Position numbers and translations under genes: made by a program. Below are positions 29,585-39,172 of a stretch of DNA of 64,000 nt, in pieces. How positions within the stretch are numbered: the stretch's first letter is position 1; the number at the start of each line of letters is the position of its first letter. The DNA comes from Zea mays (Eukaryota; Streptophyta; Magnoliopsida; Poales; Poaceae). The notes below the pieces were generated by a model. It searched no databases. It worked only from the letters and a program-made list of their open reading frames with translations, and had not been told where the DNA came from. The stretch is from the NCBI RefSeq assembly GCF_902167145.1, contig NC_050102.1, positions 12,214,850 to 12,278,849 on the forward strand, written 5' to 3'.

Positions 29585-32500
29585 TGTAACGCCCTGAATT
29601 TGGGGGTAGAATTTTTTCTTCTTTTCTCTCACCAAATTCAGGCGTTACCCTTTTCTTTTTTTCTCGTTCCCTCGCTAAACCTTGATCTTTTCCAAAGTTA
29701 TAGCGGGTTTTGGCTTTAGACCCCGTGTAAAGCAAAACCTTAAAATACTTTATTTTGGGTGATGCACCATGCCGAACCATGCATACTTTTGATTGTTTAA
29801 AAATGTGAAAGCATTCATCCAAAGAAAATTAGATTTTAGAAAAAGAAAACCCTTTTCTTTTTCTCTCCCTCTCTCCCTTTCCCATTTCGGCCCAGCCGCC
29901 CCCCCCTTGCGCGCCGGCCCAGCTGGCGGCCCAGCCGCCCCCCTTCTCCCCCCCCCCCCCGCGTGGGCCTCCCGGCCGGCCCAGCCGCGCCTCCCCCCCT
30001 CCCCTCCCGCGTGGGCCTCCCGGCCGACCTAGCCGCGTGCCCCCCTCCCCCCCCCTTTCGGCCCAGCCGGCCCAACCGCCCCCCTCCCTTTTCCTTTTCC
30101 AAAAATCCCTCCCGCGGGCCCCGCCCGTCATTCTCTCACCCTCTCTCTCCCCAAACCCTAGCGCCGCCGCCTCTTGCCCTAGCGCCGCCGCCCCTGCGCG
30201 CCGCCACCGCCGTTCCCGCCCACGGTGAGGCCCCCTTCCCTCCCCTCCCCTCTCTCCCCCTTCCTCGGCCGCCCCTTCCCCGCCCCCGTGCCGTCTCGCT
30301 CCGGCGAGCCCGCCCCGCCTCGGCCGCCCCCTCCCCGGCCGCGCCCGGCGAGCCCGCCCCCCGCCTCGCCGCCCCCGGCCGCGTCCGACGAGCCCCGCCC
30401 CCGTCCCGCGTCCGGCCGCCCTCGCCCGGCCTCGCTCCGGCGAGCCCGCCCCGCCTCGGCCGTCCCCTCCCCGGCCGCCCCCGGCTGCGCCCCGCCCTGG
30501 CCGCCCCCGGCGAGCCCGCCCTCGCCCCTCCCCGCGCCCGCGCGCGCGCGCCGGCGAGCCGCCCGGCCGCGCCGCGCCCCGGCGGCCCTCCCCGCGCCGT
30601 CTCGCTCCGGCTCGCCCTGCCCCGCCCTCGTCCGGCGAGCCCGCTCCGCCCCGCCCCCGTCGCTCGGCTCGGCCGCCCCGCCCGCTCGGCCTGGCTCCCT
30701 GGCCGCCCCGGCGACTCGCGCCGCCCCGTGCCCGGCCGCCCCCCGGCGAGCCGCGCTCGGCCCTGCCCCGGCCGCCCTCCGGCGAGCCGTCCCGCCCCGC
30801 CTCGTGCTCGGCCGCCCCCGTGCCCCGGTTCGACCGCCCGCGCCCGCGCCCGGCCGCGTCCTCGCTCGCTCGTGCTCGCTTGCCCCGGCGTGCTTGCCCG
30901 CTCGCCCCGCCGTGCCTTGCTCGCGTCGTGTCGGCCCCTGCGTGGCCTCGAGCTTGGCCTAGCGTGCCTATGGCACGCGGCTTTGAGCTCGGCTAGCGCT
31001 CGGCCCCGACGTGCGCACGGCTAGTCCGTGGCGTGTGCGTGCGGCCTCGCGCGCGTACCCGCGTAGTGCGCGTGCCTTGGCACGACCCGTCGTGCCCCGT
31101 CTACACCCCCCCCCCCCCGTGTCCTATGCGCGCTAACCCCATGTTTATATTAATAAGCTAGGAGTCTCAATTTGAAAATTGGTTACGTTAGTTAATTTGT
31201 ATAACTAATCATCTATCTCGTTCAATGTTAATCTACTAAAAGTGGTCGCGATTACATTAGTGCATGTAGCTAATTCTTTTGTTAGAACCAATTAAAACTA
31301 GAGCACGTGATGTCTAGTCATTGGTTTACCCGTAGTGCCCCTCGAGCATAAGCCTTAACCCTTGCGAGACCTTCCCTCGTTTCTTTCTAACCAAGGTAAA
31401 TTCATTATTGTATGTGGTATTCTATGCATATTTGCTTTACTTGTTCTCTTGTATGGTGTACTGTTGGTTTCCTAATTTCAATGGATGGATGTATGTATGT
31501 TTGCACTCGCTTAGAGAACGATCCGGTTGAAGAGCCCGAGGAACTCGCAGGAGAAGCCCCTGAGCAGCAGTCGGTTGGTGGAGGCAAGTGTCCCTTGACC
31601 TATCTCTGTCCTATTCATTCTTTAATTCACCTCCCACTTTACACATTTATGCCTAAGGATTGACTAGCTTTGTTATCCATGTCCTTGTTTACCTATTTGG
31701 GTTGGATTATTATTGTTTAGCTTTATGCTATTGCTCAACTATAATGAATGAACATGATGAGATTATCTATGATACGCTGTTTTCCCTTCTCTTATTATGA
31801 TGTTATACTTGTGGTCTTCAAGGGGGCTCGAGCGGTTTCTCGAGTGCCTCTCCGTAAGGACCTGTTCTATGGATGACCGCCCGGGAAAACAGTGCAACCA
31901 TGAGGGTGGAATGGAATGCCCTTAGCTGAATAATTAGAGGATCCGGGGTGTAGATCACTTAGCCGCCGTGCCGTCAATGGGGCTCGGTGTATGCGGCTCG
32001 CTCTGCCAAGTTTGGGTTCGCCCTTTGGGGAGGAGTGCGGTGCATTTAGGAAACCTAACGGGTGGCTACAGCCCCGGGGAATCTTTGTAAAGGCTACGTA
32101 GTGATGCCCTGCTGGGTCACCTTGGTAGTGATCAATGGGGAGTCATGATCTCCGGGCAGAATGGGAATCACGGCTTGTGGGTAAAGTGCACAACCTCTGC
32201 AGAGTGTTTGAAAATTGATATATCAGCCGTGCTCGCGGTTATGAGCGGCCAAGGGAGCTCCAGTGATTAGTGGTACTTGATCAGAGATACTTTGGTACAG
32301 GTGGTTATGAGATCGATGGTTTTGGTTATGACTACGGTGCTGGTAAGTGGTATTCTTTCCGTTTGGAAAGGGTACATCGGGCTAATAACTTGGGTTAAAG
32401 CTAAAACCTGGCTTTCTATTAGTAAATAATAATCTGACCAACTAAAAGCAACTGCTTGACTTATCCCCACATAAAGCTAGTCCACTACAGCCAAACAGGA

Positions 32501-32909
32501 TACTTGCTGAGTATGTTGATGTGTACTCACCCTTGCTCTACACACCAAACCCCCCCCATCCCCAGGTTGTCAGCATTGCAACCACTGCTCAGGCGAAGAT
32601 GAAGCTGTGGAAGGAGACTTCCAGGAGTTCCAAGATTACGACGAGTTCTAGGTGTGGGTTAGCGGCAACCCCCAGTCGGCTGCCTGTGAAGGCCGCGATT
32701 ATCTACGTTTCTTTTCCGCACTTTGATTTATTGTAAGGACTATATGGACGTCTCAGACGTATGATGTAATCGACTATTATTTCCCTTTTAATACTATTTC
32801 GAGCACTGTGTGATGATGTCCATGTTATGTAACTGCTGTGTACGTGAATAACTGATCCTGGCACGTACATGGTTCGCATTCGGTTTGCCTTCTAAAACCG
32901 GGTGTGACA
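29585..32909 (+). repeat. G3 5' LTR
   Basis: Starts tgtaacgccctgaatttggg. It has an inverted repeat at the terminus (29586-29603 with 29632-29648), then a very C-rich block (29890-31130) containing a ctctctctccccaaaccctag leader-like motif, then AT-richer sequence and the U5 side shared with G1. Long frames in the C-rich block (for example 29963-31024) are Pro/Arg/Ala-rich and occur in several frames, so they are not genes. It ends ccgggtgtgaca. Confidence 0.92.
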
Positions 32910-32913
32910 TAAG

Positions 32914-32925
32914 TGGTATCAAAGC
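32914..32925 (+). other. G3 primer-binding site
   Basis: Tggtatcaaagc after the four-base spacer taag, matching the initiator methionine tRNA type. Confidence 0.88.
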
Positions 32926-33169
32926 CGTGCTGACTGTAGGACCGCTAACCTAGAGTAGAATGGTCGTTCTAAGGACTATAGACCTCTTTCCCTGCCTTGA
33001 CTTTGATATCCCTTCAAAAGTTGGTCATACCGACCAAACCTATGTTCTACTATATGTTATACCTTGCTGAAAATCAGGTTTTATTCTAATCCTTCATTTA
33101 CTTATGATTCATTACTTGCTGATCATATTGATTCTGTTCTCACCCTTTTGCTTGCGATGTCTTTTGTAG

Positions 33170-34183
33170 ATGGCTCGACTTAGACACACTGCACGAAAGT
33201 CTGTCATCCCCTTCTTACCCTCCCGCCTTGCTGAGCGTCCGCTTCGCCGTCCCGTGGCCGGACAGTCTAGCCACTTGGAGAGACTGCACCACCGCCTGCA
33301 TGAGGAGCAGGAGCGTCGACGACAGGAGCAGCAGGGCTCTTCTTTCTCGCTCCACCAGGAGATAGAGTCCGTGAGGAGCTGCTCCCCTGTGCTTCCCCTG
33401 GAGGCGCCCCCTGCACCACCACTGGGCGCCCCAGCTTCTGGAGTAACTGCTGGAGGAGACCCAGACGACGGAGGTGGCGACGACAGCTCGAGCCACGACA
33501 CCGACTTCTCTGCTAACCATGAGCCGGAAGGATGGGTTGCTCGACCCATCACTCGCGACGCTGCTCGCGGGTGTCACTTCCACGATGCGCTCGACACCCT
33601 GCTACGTCGGGCATTTGACCGGCATACTTGGTCCATCGAGTATCGCTGTGTGGTCTACCAGCATAGTCGCGGGGTCTACCCAGACCGCTGGGAGGCAACC
33701 TGCTTGGTGCGCCGTCCGAAGAACAGTCTCCAGGGTGCAGAGGCCTGCTCAGAGCACTATTCTATCTCTGAGCGGGACTCAGCTGAGGCAGCCATGCAAG
33801 ATGCTGCACGGCGTGCGCTTTCGCACTACTGCTCGGTTTTCGGTGGAGTAGCTGACGGTCTTGACCTGAAGTATTATCCCCGCCGTCCATCTGGCAGCAC
33901 AGGAGGCGTGATTGTCTCACCTGTCGGTGAGGGCAATCCTAGGTTGAGCAGCACAGTCAACCTAGCCGCCGTGCTAAACACGGAGCTGGACCATGCATTA
34001 GACGAGCTGAGTAGGGCTCGTGCTGAGATCGCCCTGCTGCGGGCTGAGCGCGCGGAACGTCGTCACCTGGATGGTGGTTCCCCCGCTCCCGTTGGGACTC
34101 AGCACCCGTACCGCTCACCTCGGCGTGGACACCAGTCTTATGGCAATCCCGACTGCAAGACCAAGATAACTCTAGAACCATAG
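33170..34183 (+). CDS. G3 orf0: extra 337-residue reading frame before gag
   Basis: Intact frame from ATG 33170 (MARLRHTARKSVIPFLPSRL) to TAG 34181-34183. The N-terminus is basic; residues about 45-60 are Glu/Gln/Arg-rich (LHEEQERRRQEQQG) and about 75-110 Pro/Gly/Asp-rich. A compact region at about 130-235 (HDALDTLLRRAFDRHTWSIE, YRCVVYQHSRGVYPDRWEAT, SERDSAEAAMQDAARRALSH) looks folded. The C-terminal third has a heptad-like helix (ELDHALDELSRARAEIALLR). I do not recognise a catalytic motif. The 'EAAMQDAARRALSHY' helix is loosely reminiscent of the end of double-stranded-RNA-binding folds, but that is weak. An orf0 at this place is known in some rice gypsy elements; its function is unknown. 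Confidence 0.75.
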   Translation: MARLRHTARKSVIPFLPSRLAERPLRRPVAGQSSHLERLHHRLHEEQERRRQEQQGSSFSLHQEIESVRSCSPVLPLEAPPAPPLGAPASGVTAGGDPDDGGGDDSSSHDTDFSANHEPEGWVARPITRDAARGCHFHDALDTLLRRAFDRHTWSIEYRCVVYQHSRGVYPDRWEATCLVRRPKNSLQGAEACSEHYSISERDSAEAAMQDAARRALSHYCSVFGGVADGLDLKYYPRRPSGSTGGVIVSPVGEGNPRLSSTVNLAAVLNTELDHALDELSRARAEIALLRAERAERRHLDGGSPAPVGTQHPYRSPRRGHQSYGNPDCKTKITLEP

Positions 34184-34588
34184 CTCGTTAGAGTTGGATC
34201 CTGTAATTAATACAAAATATACATACGTAGAAGCTACAGTCTTAGCGTTAGTCTCGGTCTTAGTTGGTCTTAGTTAGACAGGGTAGTTTGCTATATCCTG
34301 TGCATTTATGTTTGTCATGATGAACTATATTTGGTTTGGATCTTTGTAATGACTGTCACCAGAGTGTGGGTATCCCCTGCATTTTGGTTTACCTATTATG
34401 TTAATGGAGTTAGTTATATAGTTGGGAAACCTTTTATTCCACTTTCCTCTTTATCTGAGAAGCTGTGTGGTCTGTGTTGGAGATCAGTGAAGATGCTCAT
34501 CTGTTCAGTGCTGTTGAAGAATTCTATACTCTTTTCTTATGCTGCAAGATTTGCCAGATCAGTTCTGATGTGTGGTTGCATTCTACAG
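34184..34588 (+). other. G3 spacer between orf0 and gag
   Basis: 405 bases, T-rich, open in the gag frame from 34331 but with no gag-like residues before 34589. It ends in ttgcattctacag directly before the gag ATG, which looks like a splice acceptor. Confidence 0.6.
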
Positions 34589-37500
34589 ATGTCAGAGAAC
34601 AGGCGCAGAGGAGGAAGGCGTGCTCAGCAGGAGCGAGTCGCTCAACAGGAGGAGGTGCCTCAGCAGCAGCACCTGCCGCTCCCGCCCCCGATGTCCATCG
34701 AGCAGATGTTTCTGATGCAGACTCAGGCAGTTCAAGCCATCGGTCAGACTTTGGCCGCCATTCAGCAGCAGCAGCAGCAACAGCAGCAGGCACCACCTCA
34801 GCCTCAGATGCCTCAGATGCCTAGAGACAAGCGTGCTGAATTCATGAGAGGTCATCCACCAACGTTCGCTCACTCTTCTGACCCCATGGATGCTGAAGAC
34901 TGGCTGCGCACTGTGGAGCGGGAGTTGCATACCGCTCAGTGCGATGACAGGGAGAAAGTCCTGTATGGTCCCTGTCTGTTGAGAGGAGCAGCCCAGTCAT
35001 GGTGGGAGTCTTACCTCGCCACCCATGCCCACCCTGACGCCATCACCTGGGAAGAGTTCAGAGGTAGCTTTCGTCAGTACCATGTTCCTGCAGGTCTGAT
35101 GACAGTGAAGAAGGAGGAGTTCCTGGCCCTCAAGCAAGGGCCATTGTCTGTCAGTGAGTACCGGGACAGGTTTCTGCAGATGTCTCGCTATGCTCCTGAA
35201 GATGTCAACACCGACGCCAAGCGGCAGTACCGTTTCCTGAGAGGCTTGGTTGACCCTCTTCAGTATCAGCTGATGAATCACAGCTTCCCGACATTCCAGC
35301 ACCTGATTGACAGAGCAATCATGACAGAGAGAAAGCGTAAGGAGATGGAGGATCGTAAGCGCAAGATCAGTGGACCCTAGCCTGGAAGCAGCAACCGTCC
35401 TCGTTTCTCAGGCAATCAACCTCAGCAGTTCAGGCAGAACCAGCGTCCACCTCAGCAGCATCAACAGTTTCAAAGGCAGTATCCTCAGCATCAGTACCAG
35501 AACCGTCAGAGCAATCAGTCAGGAGGTCAGTTTCAGAGGCAGAATCAGCAGGCACCTCGCCTTCCTGCCCCAGCAAATCAGCAGAACAGTCAGGCAGCAC
35601 CAGTTCAGGTTGGAAACAGAGCATGTTTCCACTATGGAGAGCAAGGCCACTGGGTGATGCAATGTCCGAAGAAGGCAGCCCAGCAGCAGTCAGGCCCCAA
35701 TGCCCTAGCAAAGCAGAATGTGCCTCAGCCTGGAGCAGGCAACCGCTCTCAGCCGCGTTACAATCATGGGAGACTGAACCACTTGGAGGCTGAAGCAGTT
35801 CAGGAGACCCCCGGCATGATAGTAGGTATGTTCCCAGTCGACTCCCATATTGCAGAAGTGTTATTTGATACTGGAGCAACACATTCTTTCATTACTGCAT
35901 CATGGGTAGAAGCACATAATCTTCCAATTATTACCATGTCAACCCCCATTCAAATTGACTCAGTCGGTGGTAGAATTCGAGCCGATAGCATTTGTTTGAA
36001 TATAAGTGTGGAAATAAGGGGGATAGCGTTTCCCGCTAACCTCATAGTAATGGGTACTCAGGGAATAGATGTCATCCTAGGGATGAATTGGATAGATAAG
36101 TATCAGGCAGTTATCAGTTGTGATAAGAGGACAATCAAGTTGGTGTCTCCACTAGGAGAGGAAGTGGTGACTGAGTTAGTCCCGCCTGAGCCAAAGAAAG
36201 GAAGTTGTTATCAGATAGCCGTTGATAGCAGTGAAGCAGACCCAATTGAGAGTATCAAGGTTGTGTCCGAATTCCCGGATGTGTTTCCAAAGGACTTACC
36301 GGGTATGCCACCAGAGCGGAAAGTTGAGTTTGCCATAGAGCTTCTTCCTGGAACCGCCCCTATCTTCAAGAGACCTTACAGAATATCTGGACCAGAGTTG
36401 GTTGAGCTTAAGGAGCAGATTGATGAGCTGTCAGAGAAAGGTTACATCCGGCCAAGCACCTCGCCCTGGGCCGCCCCTGTCCTATTTGTGGAAAAGAAAG
36501 ATGGCACCAAAAGGATGTGTATTGATTACCGAGCTTTGAATGAAGTCACGATCAAGAACAAGTATCCCTTGCCCAGAATAGAAGATCTGTTCGACCAGTT
36601 GAGAGGAGCCAGTGTGTTCTCCAAGATTGTTCTGAGGTCAGGTTATCATCAGCTCAGGATCCGACCTTTGGACATTCCGAAGACGGCATTCATTACCAAG
36701 TATGGTTTGTATGAGTTCACGGTGATGTCTTTTGGTTTGACCAATGCGCCAGCATTCTTCATGAACTTGATGAACAGTGTATTCATGGACTATCTCGATA
36801 AGTTTGTGGTGGTATTCATTGATGACATTCTGGTTTATTCTCAAAGCGAAGAAGAGCACGCAGATCATTTGAAGATGGTATTGCAGAGATTGCGAGAGCA
36901 CCATTTGTATGCAAAGTTGAGCAAGTGTGAATTCTGGATCAGTGAAGTCCTGTTCTTGGGTCACATAATCAACAAAGAAGGATTGGCTGTGGATCCGAAG
37001 AAAGTGGCAGACATTTTGAACTGGAAAGCGCCAACAGATGCTAGAGGAATCAAGAGCTTCATTGGAATGGCCGGATACTATCGGCGATTTATTGAAGGGT
37101 TTTTGAAGATTGCGAAACCAATGACAGCGTTGCTAGGCAACAAAGTTGAGTTCAAGTGGACCCAGAAATGACAAGAGGCCTTTGAAGCGCTGAAAGAGAA
37201 GTTAACAACAACGCCTGTCCTAGTCTTACCTGATGTGCACAAGCCCTTCTCGGTGTATTGTGATGCTTGTTACACAGGATTGGGATGCGTGTTGATGCAA
37301 GAGGGAAGAGTTGTGGCTTACTCGTCTCGACAGCTGAAGGTTCATGAGAAGAATTACCCAATCCATGATCTAGAGTTGGCAGCAGTGGTTCACGCACTGA
37401 AGACATGGAGGCACTATCTGTATGGACATAAATGCGATGTTTACACAGACCACAAGAGTCTGAAGTACATATTCACTCAGTCAGAGTTGAATATGAGGCA

Positions 37501-39160
37501 GCGAAGATGGTTAGAATTGATCAAAGATTATGAGTTGGAGATTCATTACCATCCAGGCAAAGCAAACGTAGTGGCAGATCCTTTGAGCAGAAAGAGTCAG
37601 GTCAATCTGATGGTCGCTCGTCCGATGCCTTATGAGTTGGCCAAGGAGTTTGACAGGTTGAGTCTCGGATTTCTGAACAATTCGCGAGGAGTCACAGTTG
37701 AGTTGGAACCTACCTTGGAGCGTGAAATCAAAGAAGCGCAGAAGAATGATGAGAAAATCAGTGAGATCCGGCGACTGATCCTAGATGGCAGAGGCAAAGA
37801 TTTTCGAGAAGATGCAGAAGGTGTGATATGGTTCAAAGACCGCTTGTGTGTTCCCAATGTCCAGTCCATTCGGGAGTTGATTCTCAAGGAAGCTCATGAG
37901 ACAGCCTATTCGATTCACCCTGGCAGTGAGAAGATGTATCAGGATCTGAAGAAGAAATTCTAGTGGTACGGAATGAAGAGGGAAATCGCAGAGCATGTGG
38001 CTATGTGCGATAGTTGTCGAAGAATTAAGGCAGAGCACCAGAGACCTGCTGGATTGTTGCAACCGTTGCAGATCCCTCAGTGGAAATGGGATGAAATTGG
38101 TATGGATTTCATAGTCGGATTGCCTCGCACTCGAGCCGGCTACGATTCCATCTGGGTAGTAGTGGACCGCTTGACCAAGTCAGCCCACTTCATACCTGTC
38201 AAGACCAACTACAACAGTGCAGTATTGGCAGAATTGTATATGTCTCGGATCGTTTGTCTTCATGGTGTGCCAAAGAAGATAGTGTCAGACAGAGGAACGC
38301 AGTTCACCTCTCATTTCTGGCAGCAGTTGCATGAAGCTTTGGGCACGCATCTGAATTTCAGTTCAGCTTATCATCCGCAGACAGATGGCCAGACCGAAAG
38401 GACCAACCAAATTCTTGAAGACATGTTGAGAGCCTGTGCGTTGCAAGATCAGTCCGGATGGGACAAGAGATTGCCCTATGCAGAGTTTTCCTATAACAAC
38501 AGTTACCAGGCCAGTTTGAAGATGTCACCATTTCAGGCGCTCTATGGGAGGAGTTGTAGAACTCCGTTGCAATGGGATCAGCCTGGAGAGAAGCAAGTGT
38601 TTGGGCCAGACATTTTGCTTGAAGCCGAAGAGAACATCAAGATGGTCCGAGAGAATCTGAAGATAGCGCAATCAAGGCAGCGAAGCTATGCAGACACAAG
38701 AAGAAGGGAGCTGAGTTTTGAAGTCGGAGACTTTGTCTATCTGAAAGTGTCACCGATCAGAGGAGTCAGAAGATTCGGAGTCAAAGGCAAGCTAGCACCC
38801 CGCTACATTGGTCCGTACCAAATCCTCTCAAGGCGTGGAGAAGTGGCCTATCAGCTCAGTCTGCTAGAGAATCTGTCCGCAGTGCATGATGTCTTTCATG
38901 TGTCTCAGTTGAAGAAGTGCTTGCGTGTGCCAGAAGAGCAGTTGCCAGTGGAAGGTCTTGAAGTCCAAGAGGACTTGACCTACGTTGAGAAACCAGTGCA
39001 AATCCTTGAGGTTGCAGACAGAGTCACCCGAAGGAAGACCATCAGAATGTGCAAAGTCAGATGGAATCACCATTCAGAGGAAGAAGCAACCTGGGAGCGT
39101 GAAGATGATCTGATGGCTAAATACCCTGAGCTATTTGCTAGCCAATCGAGATTCTTTTAA
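34589..39160 (+). pseudogene. G3 gag-pol polyprotein with chromodomain, three in-frame stops
   Basis: One frame from ATG 34589 (MSENRRRGGRRAQQERVAQQ) to TAA 39158-39160, 1,523 codons. Gag core about residues 78-260 (RAEFMRGHPPTFAHSSDPMD, WWESYLATHAHP). The zinc knuckle at 346 reads [14 protein letters not shown]: the second Cys is Tyr. Protease [11 protein letters not shown] at 427. The reverse transcriptase has [12 protein letters not shown] at about 745, but motif A reads [12 protein letters not shown] with the catalytic Asp replaced by Val (codon 36629-36631). RNase [15 protein letters not shown], integrase DFIVGLP, SDRGTQF, TDGQTERTNQ, then a chromodomain (MCKVRWNHHSEEEATWERED). Stops: TAG 35378, TGA 37169, TAG 37961, all with the frame continuing beyond. 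Confidence 0.93.
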
Positions 39161-39170
39161 GGGGGATAGG
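39159..39170 (+). other. G3 polypurine tract
   Basis: Aagggggatagg, overlapping the pol stop codon and two bases before the 3' LTR. Confidence 0.85.
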
Positions 39171-39172
39171 TT

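Noticed and set aside
29963..31024. 353-codon open frame (and its counterpart near 39788-40585) as a gene
   Set aside because: It lies in the C-rich block of the G3 LTR, is almost only Pro, Arg, Ala and Ser, overlaps long frames on both strands, and the two LTR copies differ by indels that change the frame.
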